The notes under the pieces are model-generated. The model was not told where the DNA came from. It saw only the letters and a list, made by a program, of their open reading frames with translations, and did no database searches. Both the position numbers and the translations under genes were made by a program. This document shows, in pieces, positions 12,077-23,229 of a stretch of 64,000 nt of DNA. Source of the stretch: Paroedura picta (lineage: Eukaryota; Chordata; Lepidosauria; Squamata; Gekkonidae); contig NC_135369.1 of NCBI RefSeq assembly GCF_049243985.1, positions 25,280,765-25,344,764 on the forward strand, read 5' to 3'. Every line of letters begins with the position of its first letter. Position 1 is the first letter of the stretch.

Positions 12077-13467
12077 TTCTGGAGGTGAGAGCGTTTTTTC
12101 TCGTGTAGCTTGGAAGAGGGGGATGGAGTGTTAGTGTGGCTGGTGAGAGATGGGGAAGTGGACTGCTTTGTGTGCTTGAACACCTAGTATTTGCCAGTCA
12201 CTGGATGTCAAAGCTGAGCAGCAGCAGACATGTAGGTTTTACAACATCTTGAGAAAGCTCTGCTGCTTGGTGAAAGGAGTGGCCTCAACCCGTGTCAGCC
12301 AAACAAGAAAGAAGACTCTTAACAGCCTGTGTTCCTAGGTAGTGGATACTTTGAAGATTTCACCCAAGGGGAAACTAGGCTCCCTCCAGGTACATTTAAA
12401 GGCCTGTTCCTAGACTAATCTTGTCAACCATCCCCTTTCCAGGTGCCTCTACTTCCCCTTAGGTCACCATTAGCCTTCCTCTTTGTTTATAAGGCTGTCA
12501 GTTTTTCCTTTGCCAGCCTCTGCGTACAGACCTAAACATGTATGGTTAAATCTGGGATTGAGTAATATCACTGTGGAATTAGAAACAAGGCCTAATGCAT
12601 ATAGGCAGGACCCTCAGGCTCTTCAAGCTCTTAGTGTGTAGAGTTGTTTATCCACAGAAGACCTCTGAACTTCCAAAGAGGGCTGTCTGTTTAGGGTGTA
12701 GTTTTCTCTTTATTACATAAATATTGCTTATGATGATGTTGAGATCCATCCTGTCAGATGGAAACACAATGCTATACATTAGTTGTATGGTTCTGGGAAG
12801 GTGTTCAACATGACAGCAAGGCAACAGCCCTTCCCAGTCGGTGTCGGTACACCCAGGGACACTATGACAATTTCCAGTGAGCAGTCTTGGCTAAAAGTCT
12901 GCTGAAACTCCCCCTCCAAGAATTGCCTCATCCCTTTTTAAAGTCTCTGACATCTTGTCGCTACAGATTCCATGTTAGTGGTATACTCTGCAAAGAAATG
13001 CTGGCCTTTGACTTGTTTAACCTGCACTCACTGCTGGTTAATTCTAGTGAGTGACTTCAACATTTAGTGATGTAAGATGGTTAAAAATATTCACAGTGTT
13101 GGTAATTTCAGAAATTTCTTCCCCATGCCCTGTCAATCCTTTTCCCTCCCACCCCAAAACATTTTTGGGTATTTAGTACAATGAAGATGCTCAAACTCTT
13201 CAGTCAGTTTAATTGTCCTTTTCTGTGTTCTTTCCACTTCCACAATACTCTTTTAGTGAAGGCAGAACCAGAGTTACGCATAGGATTCTGAACAGAGCCG
13301 CATCATAAACGTACATCGTCGTTCCCATTTTCATTTGGATGTTTATACTCCACTTTTTCCCCCACTCGTGATCTAAAATCACTGTACGGCATCATTCTCC
13401 CCCTGCGCCATATCTCTCATAGAAGCAACCCTGAGAGTCTTAAGAGGCTACATAGTAAGCTTCCATG

Positions 13468-13640
13468 TCATAGACTCATAGAGTTGGAAAGGACCTTCCG
13501 TGGTCATCTAGTCCAACCCGCTGTACAATGCAGGAACTCACAACTACCTGCCCACCCACAGTGATCCCAATTTCATTCCCAAGTGATCCCACTACCAAAA
13601 ATCTCCAGAAACCAGCCTGGCCTGGATTCAAAGTAGAGCT
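13468..13640 (-). mobile_element. CR1 3' end fragment
   Basis: Plus-strand reading ATAGAGTTGGAAAGGACC, GTCATCTAGTCCAACCC and CAATGCAGGAACTCACAACTA is the reverse complement of the CR1 3' end. Short truncated copy. Confidence 0.8.
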
Positions 13641-13911
13641 TTTCGTCAGAGCCCCTATCAGTACACTTATGAGCTTGGAATTCGTCTGGTACTTCAAAGG
13701 CCCTTGTAGGCTCCTTGATTCATATTGTATTATCTTCTGAAGTCCCATCAGGTGTTCTTTTGCCTCCAACTTACTGAAATGGCTGCAAGTACTGTCCTTT
13801 CATGTCATTTAGGCTTGTACTGACCCTGGTGATAGTAGACTTGCCTGAGACGTCTCAGGAGCGTGCCAAAATGGATCCAAATCGGTCATTGGGCAATCTA
13901 ATAGGAAGGAA

Positions 13912-14165
13912 TAATAGAATCATAGAGTTGGAAGGGACCTTCAGGGTCATCTAGTCCAGTCCCTTGCACAACGCAGGAACTCACAACTATTTGCCCATCC
14001 ACTCACAATCTGCTAAGTTCATAAAATTCAGCATTTATGTCAGATGACTATCTAGCCTCTGCTTAAAACTTCCACAGGAGAACTCGCCACCTCCTGAGGA
14101 AGCCTGTTCCAACTGAGGAACCACTCTGTCAAGAATTTCTTCCAGATGTTTAGCTGAAAATTCTT
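13912..14165 (-). mobile_element. CR1 3' end fragment
   Basis: Begins ATAGAATCATAGAGTTGG on the plus strand, the complement of the CR1 terminal repeat. It continues through GTTCCAACTGAGGAACCACTCTG near 14108, the complement of the WNRLP region. A second, separate CR1 piece 270 bp from the previous one. Confidence 0.82.
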
Positions 14166-15153
14166 CTGAATTTTAATTTAAGGAGGCTATGAAGAGAGGG
14201 CCACTGCTGCTAAAAAGGGCCATAACTCAATAACAAAGCACATGGTTTGCATTTAGAAGATTCCATCTGTCTAGGAAGACAGTGCCAATCACTGGCCTTT
14301 TGTTGCACTTCAGAGGCTGTGAACATAAGTAGCATTGCCAGATGGGAATTGGCTGCCACAGACTTCAGCCTTGTCAGCTGCAACGTGTGGAACTTTAACT
14401 GTTTGCTTACTTTTCAGGACACATAGAGATCGTCTATGGAAACAATCTCCAGAGAACTTCCCATAAATGGGCCAGCTCTGGCCTCACAGTGCTTACTTTG
14501 TTTAATAAAAATATTCTGTTTTTTTAATTGAAAAAGAGTACCTTTGAGCTGTTACTTTGTTTTTATGGAAACAAGACGCTTCTTGAGAGATTATGGCAGT
14601 AGTGCACATGGCTCTCAAACTGTGAATTGGAACAGTGGTTTTAAACTGTTCCAGACCCACCTGAGTTGTATGTTTGTGACAAGAAATTGCAAGACATCAA
14701 TCTTGACAGGAAGAGGGGGGAGCCAGAATTATGATATCATTTCTATTGAGGTGAGGACTGAACAGCCAACCCCCCCAAAAAAGTGTGAAACACGAGCTAG
14801 ACTCCGGAAATAGGAAGATTTTAGGGTGCAGGGACAGTCTCTATGATGTGCAAATTTACAATGTCATGTGCTGGTGTGGTGCTCTAGGAGTTACCTGAAA
14901 TTCTGTTGGTTAAGCAGAGTTTGGATTGAATCCTAGACCCATTGATGTAGAGGTGGTAGTGTAAGGTAGCATTTGCTTCTCGCCACTGCTATGTATACAC
15001 ACACAAACAACACCTCAGCTTTCACAAGTATAGATGGACATGCCCCATATTTATACGTGAACATCTTTGTGCTGATGTCTCCTAAACAGTCACTCTACGG
15101 CTTTCTCTAGATATATCTTAGCCTTGAAATGAATTATGTCTTTTATTTTTCAG

Positions 15154-15745
15154 GTAGGCTATTTGAGGGCTGGATGTCGGGTTCCTGTGGTACGTCCGCG
15201 GCAAAACAGTACCAGCTTCACGATGTGACGATTTGTGTTTAGCATGATGTCTTGTCTCTCTTCAAAACTTAGTGACCATTAACTTTATTTTGTTTGTTTT
15301 TACTTTCTGGGGAGTTGCTTGGAGTGGGGAAGGTGTTCCTTTGGCTGTCACTTGCACCTTCCTGTCTGGACAGGTGACTGTTTTTTTGCTGGTCCTTTAC
15401 TTGTGCCTGGACCTGCTCTCGCAAGCTCAGGCAGGGTTGTGTGGGTAGAGTGTGGGTGGGTGGGTGGATCTTTTATTTCCAGAGCCTGGCTCGAGCCACT
15501 GTCCTGTCCCTTAGCTCATTTTATAGCTCTCCCCCTCCCCTCAGAATAGGCTTATTTTTGAAAATGAATAATCAGTCCTTTTTTACTATGAGAAGTCATT
15601 GTCATGCTTCATACTATTCTGAATCTGGCCCCTCCTGTGGAATCCTCCCCTTATATTGATATTAACCTGTGATTTTTGTCCTTTAATATTTGACACTCTT
15701 TTTTTTTTCTGCAGTAAAATAAAGCACTTGTAACAGATTCTTGTG
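15154..15745 (+). other. RBM4: Probable RBM4 3' UTR exon
   Basis: Follows a clear polypyrimidine tract and CAG. It ends near an AATAAA at 15718-15723 followed by GT-rich sequence, the usual arrangement of a cleavage site. No coding potential. Assignment to RBM4 rests on the donor just after the RBM4 stop and on strand and distance; transcripts would decide it. Confidence 0.5.
15718..15723 (+). terminator. RBM4: Polyadenylation signal, probable RBM4
   Basis: Canonical AATAAA with TTCTTGTGTGTTT about 15 bases downstream, a typical GU-rich element. Confidence 0.55.
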
Positions 15746-16044
15746 TGTTTAATTTTAGGTCCCCAGAGGAAAACTTAAAACTATTTACACACCCTCTGAT
15801 TCAGTGTCTTATCAGGACCTTTTGTATGTGCAAGAAGTGCACTAAAGTATGTATGTCAAAGTCCCGGTGATAATTTTAAGCTTGATTAAAGGCAGAGTTG
15901 GCAGTGAAATATAGCATCCTTTCATCTGAAAGGCTGAGTAGTTTAATTTCACTTTTGTCTTCATAATGGGATACCAAGTGAAGCATTAAAAAAATTAGCT
16001 GCTTCTCTTCATTTCTAGACTTGTGATCTAGAATAATAGTTTGT

Positions 16045-16510
16045 ATTTCCACAATTTACAAATTTGGTCCCACTCCATAATTCTTCCCATATAACTCTTT
16101 TGACCGTCACCGACTGCTTCAGTGGGTCCATCCAGCCACCTCATTCTCTGTCGTCTCCTTCTTTTGCCCTCAATCGCTCCCAGCATTAGGCTCTTCTCCA
16201 GGGAGTCCTTTCTTCTCATGACCAAAGTATTTGAGTTTTGTCTTCAGGATCTGGCCTTCTAAGGAGTAGTCAGGGCTGATCTCTTCTAGGACTGACCGGT
16301 TTGTTCGCCTTGCAGTCCAAGGGACTCGCAAGAGTCTTCTCCAGCACCAGAGTTCAAAAGCCTCAGTTCTTTGACGCTCGGCCTTCCTTATGGTCCAACT
16401 TTCACAGCCATACATTGCAACTGGGAAGACCGTAGCCTTGACTAGATGCACTTTTGTTGGCAGGGTGATGTCTCTGCTTTTTAGGATGCTGTCTAGATTA
16501 GCTTGAGCAA
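16045..16510 (-). mobile_element. Bov-B (RTE) LINE fragment
   Basis: The minus strand encodes GCESWTIRKAERQRTEAFELW-type sequence, then [22 protein letters not shown], followed further on by KSLMLG and RMRWLD. These are diagnostic of the C-terminal end of Bov-B ORF2. Two frames are needed, so it is damaged. Better preserved copy of the same block at 30955-31335. Confidence 0.88.
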
Positions 16511-16894
16511 ATGTTCATCTTTGTGGCTTCTGTACAGGCACACATGTGAATGAGGCAACTATAAAACAATGATTCTAGATCCCAAGAGTGCTCTGCCTCA
16601 CAGAGCAGGCTGACATTCCCACCCCAAAGTTGCATGATGTGGAAGGAGTGAGGACTCTTGGTTCTTTTTGCTGTCACCGAGAGAATTGCTCAGCAAACTG
16701 AAACCGTGTATTTACCACAGCTACAGAGGAAAAGGAGAATGACCTCTGCTATCCCAAGACTTATTTTTGCCATAATCAACCTTAAGGGTGTCTCCTTTCA
16801 CATCAGAGTACACCCCAACACTGCAAGGTTCTTGTGTTTCCATAGTGAAGTTCATTATGAATATATATTGCCATTTAGCTTATGTCATCACCTA

Positions 16895-17400
16895 GAACAG
16901 CTTTTCTCAACTTCTTTACCATTGAGAAGCCCCTGAAACATTCTTCAGGCTTCAAGAAACCCCAGAAATGGCATGATGATTGTACAGAATATTGTTGGGA
17001 AGCATAGCTGTGTACATGCCTACCTAGGTCCCCTTTCTTTGCCCCCCCCCCACAAGCCCATCATTGGCCATGGGGGGGTTTGACATGACCGCATATGGTC
17101 ATATCCGATAAATGTTCTAGAAAATTTTAAAAACATACTAAAATTAACTCCCACCCATTCAGGAAACCCAGGGCCTGACCTATATTCATGAAATGTTCTG
17201 TAGTTGTGTTGGCTCACCTCAGACTGGTGTATTCCTACTGGATGAATGGCTACTTGGGGCAGAGTCCATGTCACACCTTGAATCCATAGGCATGCTGACC
17301 AAATTGGGGTTCCTTAGGAGAAATGTCTGTGCAATCCTGATAGATACATGGAATTATTAGAATCCATATACATTCCACAACTGGCTTTGCAACACTAGCC
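16895..17400. mobile_element. hAT-like MITE fragment, family 2
   Basis: Shares with 19445-19745 the series ACCATTGAGAA, AACATTCTTCAGG, CCCAGAA.TGGCATGAT and AACTCCCA.CCATT. The left end CAGCTTTTCTCAAC fits a hAT-type TIR. The right end is unclear and no duplication was found. Confidence 0.55.
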
Positions 17401-17479
17401 AATGAATGGCTACTGACATTGTCTCCCTGATAAGTAGATTCTGAAGTCAAAGGTTCTAAGTGGATCCAAAGATTATTGC

Positions 17480-17870
17480 AGGCTTCCTCAACTAGGGTTT
17501 TGTGGAACCCTGGGGTTTCTTGGTGGCCCTGGAAGGGTTTCCCAAATGGGTGGGAGTTAAATGTTTTAATTTTTAAAAAATATCCAGTGATATGACCATA
17601 TAGTCATGTTGACCTCCCCCCCCCCCAAAAAAAAATGGCCTATGGAGTTAAAGAGCTATCAAATGATATTAGCATATGTTATCTTGTTGACCCCCACCCC
17701 AATGTACAGTGATGGGCCTGGAGGATGTGTGAAGGAGGGGGACCCTGGGTGGGCATATACACATCTATGTTTCCCAACCTTATTCTGCAGGATCATGCCA
17801 GTTCTGGGGCTTCTCGGAAGCCTGAACTTCCAGGGGGTTCTCAATGGAAGAAATGTTGAGCAAGGCTGGA
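17480..17870. mobile_element. hAT-like MITE, family 2
   Basis: Starts CAGGCTTCCTCAACTAGGG and ends near ATGTTGAGCAAGGCTG, roughly inverted to each other. The interior repeats the TGGGTGGGAGTTAA block of the same family in the opposite sense. I found no clean 8-bp duplication. Confidence 0.55.
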
Positions 17871-17884
17871 ACATGTGGCCTCTG

Positions 17885-18580
17885 CTATGGCTTCAATGCC
17901 TTTTGCAAAAGTATGAGGCTGCTGCAAAACTGGTTCAGGAACGAGACCTTGGTTTACTTGTGGATTGTAAGCTAAACATGAGCAGGCAGTGTGATGCAAC
18001 GGTAAAAAAGGCAAATGCCGTTTTGGGCTGTATCAACAGGGGCATCACATCAAAATCACAAGATGTCATAGTCCCATTGTATACGGCACTGGTCAGACCA
18101 CACCTGGAGTACTGTGTGCAGTTCTGGAGGCCTCACTTCAAGAAGGACGTCGATAAAATTGAAAGGGTACAGAGGAGAGCAACAAGGATGATCTGGGGCC
18201 AAGAGACCAAGCCCTATGAAGATAGGTCGAGGGACTTGGGAATGTTCAGCCTGGAGAAAAGGAGGTTGAGAGGGGACATGATAGCCCTCTTTAAGTATTT
18301 GAAAGGTCACTTAGAGGAGGGCAGGATGCTGTTTCCGTTGGCTGCAGAGGAAAGGACGCGCAGTAATGGGTTTAAACTACAACGATATAGGCTAGATATC
18401 AGGGAAAAAATTTTTCGCAGAGTAGTTCAGCAGTGGAATAGGCTGCCTAAGGAGGTGCTCCCCCTCTTCAAGCAAAGGTTGGATACACACTTTTCTTGGA
18501 TGCTTTGGGCTGATCCTGTGTTGATCAGAGGGTTGGACTAGATGGCCTGTGTGGCCCCTTCCATGATTCTGAAATCTGAA
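17885..18580 (+). mobile_element. CR1 LINE ORF2 C-terminal end
   Basis: About 215 codons stay open to 18541 and read as the end of CR1 ORF2. In order: [69 protein letters not shown] and WNRLPKEV. The 3' UTR ends near CCATGATTCTG. The 5' part of the LINE is absent. Having no internal stop, this is among the younger LINE fragments here. It is retroelement sequence, not a host gene. Confidence 0.9.
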
Positions 18581-19440
18581 TTCTTAAGGGATCTCCATTG
18601 GATGACACCCCTCATTCCTAGACCATTCCACAGATCTCTGACACACCATTGCATCTAAACTTTAAAAATGGGACACCTTTAAAGTAGTTCCCCATGACAT
18701 CGATACCTTCACTGATGCCTCGCCGTCTAGCTGGGAAATGCAGTGTGCTAATGGTGTCTCACAGGTTACTTTGTCTGGTTCTGAATCTAAGGTTCTTATA
18801 GATGAAGTTCAGGGCTATTGATTATACCCTTTTTAAACAGACTTGCTTCAAGGATCATGAATCCTCCTGTCCACAGACAGCATCAGAGCCCTGGAGATGA
18901 TGACATAAAGCCACAGAGACCCATCTTTGTCTTTGCCACTCACATAGTGGGGGAACTCTGTATGCTCATTGACACCTGAAAAAGGGATGTCCATCACACA
19001 CGAGAGTAGCCAATAACAAACCACTACCTGATGCCTATCTTCCATATAAGGGGCACCCCAGGCATAGATCATTTTGTACAAAATGCAATGTGGAATGTAC
19101 CCAATTCTATTCCGGGGCACCAAGAGATTTGGAGTGCATTGAGTGTGCTTTCGAGTTTTCAATGGATTGGATGCCCTAATAGGACTTCCAAGGAGATGGA
19201 GCACACTACATCCTTGTAGTACCATATTTGTCAAGGAGGGCATGATCCCTTTATTAGGAAGGTTGGTGACAGGCTGCTTCATTGCCTGTCTCAGATGAGT
19301 TTCTCCCACATATAGATTGCCACCATTTCCCCAAAGGTCAGCAGCTCTGCATGATGGTTTGGCTGAGGGGTTCTGTCAGTGTTGACCTATTAGCCATTTA
19401 AACCATGGTAGTTTTTCCAGTCTCTTCTTTCATATAAGAT
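18581..19440. other. Unassigned stretch, possible old retroelement
   Basis: The minus strand holds a 153-codon open frame (18848-19309) that resembles nothing I know. I see no splice-framed exon and no end repeats. It may be part of a decayed retroelement. Function and family not recognised. Confidence 0.3.
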
Positions 19441-19444
19441 ATTC

Positions 19445-19747
19445 TTTCTTGTTTTTTTACCATTGAGAAACACCTAAAACATTCTTCAGGTTTCGAGAAG
19501 CCCCAGAAGTGGCATGATCATGCAGAATATGAGAAGCATAGCTGTGTAGATGCCAACCCAAGGCCCCTCCCCTTCCCACTTCCCTCAGGCCCCTCATTTG
19601 TGCGGGCAGGTCAACAAGATCACATATTAATATCAGTTGATAACTAACAAATTTAAAAAATGTGTAAAAAATTAACTCCCATTCATTGAGGAAACCCTTC
19701 CAGGAACAGTAAGGGTTTCATGAAACCTTGTTTGAGAAAGCCTGACA
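19445..19747. mobile_element. hAT-like MITE, family 2
   Basis: Internal blocks match 16895-17160. The right end TTGTTTGAGAAAGCCTG is followed by ACATAAGA; the left flank has ATATAAGA just before TATTCTTTC, a 7/8 match to an 8-bp target duplication. Confidence 0.6.
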
Positions 19748-19840
19748 TAAGACATCTTCTTCAATGGCCATTATTTTGAACCAGAGGGTGGAGAACTTGC
19801 TGCCTTATCTTGTGACCCTCTTTATTTGCCATTGCATCAA

Positions 19841-20055
19841 GATGGTGTAGTGGTTAAGAACAGTGGACTCTAACCCAGAGAACTGGGTTTGATTCCTTAC
19901 TTCACATGCAGCTAGCTGGGTGACCTTGGGCTAGTCACAATTCTCATTCAGCCCCACCACAGGGGTGTCTCTGGTGGGGAGAGGAAGGCAATTGTAAGCC
20001 ATTTTGAGACTCCTTCAAATAGTAGAAAGTGCGTTATAAAAAACAACTCTTCTAG
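19841..20055 (+). mobile_element. tRNA-derived SINE (Sauria type)
   Basis: Full-looking head: GATGGTGTAGTGGTTAAGAA (A-box region) and GGGTTTGATTCC (B box). Then CTAGCTGGGTGACCTTGG, GGTGTCTCTGGTGGGGAGAGG and the 3' AGAAAGTGCGTTATAAA. It reads from an internal pol III promoter. Confidence 0.78.
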
Positions 20056-20635
20056 TTTTAAAAACTACTAGTTTCAAAAAACAACTCTTCTAGTTCTTTA
20101 CCTACAGGAGTATCTAATTTTCACCTAAGTGAGGAGGTCTTCCTTCCAACTCTCCCCCCCCCACACACACACACAATGACCTTGGAAGCAGAGAGCACAT
20201 TGCACACATTAAATGTTTGCAAGTTCCTACTCTTTTATTTAGATAAAGTGTGGAACAAGTAGACAATATTAGTGGTCCCTGAAAGAGTTATACTAGCATA
20301 CTCTGCCTAGAGTACCCCATTTGTATCTCTACACATTCTACATATGCCTTCAGGGCTGGATTGTCTCTGGAAGAAATCCATGGTGGGGTTACTTGGTCAT
20401 ATCAATGCATATTGTCTGCCTCTATTCCGTAAACCAACTCCCAAGAGAAAGGCTGCTGTAGGAAGAGAGATGCTTAAATCAGTTTGGTATGGAATAAGCT
20501 GATACCCTCCTGCATGGTGGTTGATCTTGCTATTCTCCCGTGGGACTGCAACAGAGCAAAGGGTGACACTTAAACTGTCAGACTGATTGATATAGAGATG
20601 GCATGTTCTCTTGACACCACTTCTGCTTTTGCATT
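20056..20635. other. Unassigned intergenic DNA
   Basis: Contains a C/CA-rich simple stretch near 20154-20176 but no gene, exon or repeat family I recognise. Confidence 0.4.
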
Positions 20636-20639
20636 AGAC

Positions 20640-21130
20640 CTGTAACTCAATCTATGCGGGCCTTCCCTTGTCCCTACTCCGGAAGTTACAGCTGGTCCAA
20701 AATACAGATGCCAGAGTCCTCACCAGAACACTCATAAATGCCCTGTGCTCAGATAGCTGCATTGGCTCCCAATGGAATACTGGATTAGGCTCAAGGTGCT
20801 ATTTTTGACCTTTAAGACCATTTGCAGTCCAGGCTGGTGTACCTGAGGGACCGCCTTTCTGAACATGCCCCTCAAAGAGTATTATGCTCCATCGGTTCTA
20901 ATACGCTAGTAGCCCCTGGCCCAAGAGAGGTTTGCCTGGCCTCCACCAGGGTCAGGGCCTTTCAGTACTTGCCCCCATCTGGTGAGCGAGCTCCCAGAAG
21001 AGATGCGGGCCCTGTTGGACTTCATCGAGTTCCACAGATCCTGGAAGACAGAGCTCTTCTGCTGGACATTTGGTTGAAGCTGGGCTACAAGGAACTTCTA
21101 GGAGCTCCCTCCCCCGTAACAGTCTAGATG
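20640..21130 (+). mobile_element. L2-like LINE 3' fragment
   Basis: Plus-strand copy of the family at 840-1990: GAAGTTACAGCTGGTCCAAA, GCTGCATTGGCTCCCAATGG, CCACCAGGGTCAGGGCCTTT and CCTGGAAGACAGAGCTCTTC. Several frames are needed, so it is a decayed copy. Confidence 0.75.
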
Positions 21131-21379
21131 AGTGGAGTATTTCTTATTGGGCCTGGGAATAAAAGGATGCCAACTGCTGTTTTTAAATTGTTGTACACCT
21201 CCCCAAAACAGCTGTGCCAAGAGGGGTAGTTCTATATATTAATAAATCAAAATCAAATGAAATTGAACATTCAGATGGACAATTTCCACTCATTATGGTT
21301 TATCTGAATCCATTCTCAGCCTCCTGCACAGTTTGCGCCTGCTTTATGAAGCCCACTAGAACCTGCCTGTTTTCAGTTT

Positions 21380-21845
21380 CCCTCCCTCTGACAATAAAGT
21401 GGATTGGCTCAAATGGAGTTGGCTGAAGTTAAATCCAGCTAAGATGGAGGTCCTCTAGCTGAATCAGCATGCCATACGTGAGGTGGTGCAACTTCTAGCT
21501 CTTGACAGGTCCAATTGACAGCTGTGATGGGAGCCTGGGTGTGATTTTGGATGCCTCCTTAACAATAATGAACCTGCCAGGCCTCCTACTTCCTCTGACA
21601 GGCATGGCAATTTGCACCATACCTGTCAGCATCTGAACTAGCCACTGCAATCCATGCAACACGCTGTACTTAGGATCCCCAGCTCCAGGAATGTTAAATT
21701 GGCCTCAACTTGGGCCAGAGCTTTTTCAGCCCCAGCAGAATACCATGCCAGTGAGGTCAGGGGCCTACCAGACTTTAAACCATTTCACAGAGCTTGCAAG
21801 ACAGAACTGTTCCGGCAGGCCTATGGTTGAGGCCTAGAAACAACT
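21380..21845 (+). mobile_element. L2-like LINE fragment
   Basis: Encodes LKLNPAKMEVL-like sequence near 21426 (RT thumb) and LGVILDAS-like near 21535. It then gives the AFSAPA...FHRACKTELF end near 21720-21810. It overlaps in content with the neighbouring 20640-21130 copy, so it is a separate insertion. Confidence 0.7.
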
Positions 21846-21889
21846 TTTTAGTTTGCTGGCCTCCCTGTCTACAACCCATTCACATAGTG

Positions 21890-22175
21890 GGATGAAAGTA
21901 ATTCAAAAGAAATTCCATCTAAACATCTGGAAGAAGTTCCTGACAGAGCGGTTTCTCAGTGGAACAGGCTTCCTAGGGAGGTGGTGGGTTCTCCATCTTT
22001 GGAAATTTTTAAACAGAGGCTAGATAGCCATCTGACGGAGAGGCTGATTCTGTGAAGGCAAAGGGGTGGCAGGTTACAGTAGATGAGCAATTGGGATGTG
22101 AGTGTCCTGCAAAGTGCAGGGGGTTGGACTAGATGACCCATGAGGACCCTTCCAATTCTATTATTCTGTGTGGGG
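21890..22175 (+). mobile_element. CR1 3' end fragment
   Basis: Almost repeats 6410-6687: AATTCAAAAGAAATTCCATC, WNRLPREVV-like codons, TTGGACTAGATGACCCATGA and a terminal CAATTCTATTATTCTG. Confidence 0.85.
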
Positions 22176-22274
22176 GCTCAGTATGCTCACTGACACCTTG
22201 AGCAGGGATCTCTGTCACGTTTTTTATTTGGGAAAGGCAGCAGTTTGAAATTGGTTTAATTATTTTATATTTAT

Positions 22275-22935
22275 ACTAGTAAAAAAGCCCATTGTATCCT
22301 AAATACATTGGGCGCTAGGAGGCTGGGGCAGAGTAAAAGGTGGCTTACCGGTTGCGGCGTCTTCTGGCTGGCGGCCATTTTCTTGATAGAGGCGGCGTGT
22401 ATCCTGATGCAGGGGGCTCCGTTGTGCTGGGGCTTGACGCGGCTAGCCCCACCTGCCAGCAGAAGGCGGCCAGGGCCACCCATGGGCCGAGGCTCTCCCA
22501 AGCCTTCCCTCGGCCGGCGGAGCGGCTCCGCCAGCCGAGAGAAGGCCGCCATGGCCACCCGCCCCCGAGGCTCTCCCAAGCCTTCTCCCGGCCGGCGGAG
22601 CGGCCTCGCGGCGTCTACTATGCTGCGAGGCCGCTCCGGCGGCCGGGAGAAGGCGGCGCGGCCGACCGCTCACCTGTCGCTGTGCGGGTGAAGCAGGCAA
22701 TGGCCTGCTTTGCCTGCTTCGGGCGGGATGGACACTTGGCTGCCTGCTTTGGGCGGGATGGCCCGTTGCCTGCTTCGGGCGGGATGGACACTTGGAGGGG
22801 CCAATCAGGAGCCGCTTCGCGGCCCCTGATTGGCCCCTCCGAGTTTTTATCCTGGACAGGGCCCGCCCTAACTCCTCCCACAGTGCCCTTACTGCTTTAT
22901 TCAGTCCGTGGCGCTCTGCGCCACGGGGCTGTTTA
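22275..22935 (+). mobile_element. GC-rich repeat, possibly Helitron-like
   Basis: Starts TATACTAGTAAAAAAGCCCA and is followed by very GC-rich, CpG-rich non-coding DNA with internal repetition (GGGCGGGATGG three times at 22724-22788). Near the right end is a strong hairpin, CCGTGGCGC-TCT-GCGCCACGG (about 22905-22925). A 3' terminal hairpin without TIRs suggests a non-autonomous Helitron, but the expected CTRR end is not clear. The left end recurs in inverse at 33840-33890. No coding content despite long GC-rich ORFs. Confidence 0.45.
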
Positions 22936-23078
22936 AAGATTTCTTATGAATTAAAACCTAATAATCTATATTTAATTCTTTATGTCTTTAATCCTTTTGT
23001 AAGCTGCCCTGAGCCCTTGAGGAATGCAATAAACAAAGGAAAGTATGAATTAGCTGCTGGGGTTTGATTAAAAATATT

Positions 23079-23084
23079 TTTATT
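23079..23084 (-). terminator. CCDC87: Polyadenylation signal of CCDC87
   Basis: TTTATT on the plus strand is AATAAA on the minus strand, about 145 bp after the CCDC87 stop. The sequence beyond it on the minus strand is AT-rich. Confidence 0.6.
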
Positions 23085-23229
23085 ACATTAACATTGTTTG
23101 GTTGTGCTACCTGGCTGAAGAAAACCCTGGTAGAAAAACTATGAATGAATTTGGCATATACACAGAAAAGCCCTGAAATTGTCTCTTGATGGATCACTGA
23201 GGAACAAGAAAGTGGGCCATGATGCAAGT

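Larger units (their letters stand above)
12077..15153 (+). other. RBM4 3' UTR start and UTR intron
   Basis: Eight bases after the stop lies a good donor (GGAG|GTGAGA at 12085), and a 3' splice site TTTTATTTTTCAG ends at 15153. Human RBM4 also places much of its 3' UTR in a separate exon. The intron holds two minus-strand CR1 fragments (13468-13640, 13912-14165); the rest is unassigned. Confidence 0.55.

Noticed and set aside
17606-18541. 311-codon ORF as a host gene
   Set aside because: Its conserved part is the CR1 ORF2 C-terminus; the first third runs through a MITE.
22308-22936. Overlapping 127- and 198-codon ORFs
   Set aside because: Arg/Pro/Ala-rich chance frames in the GC-rich Helitron-like repeat.
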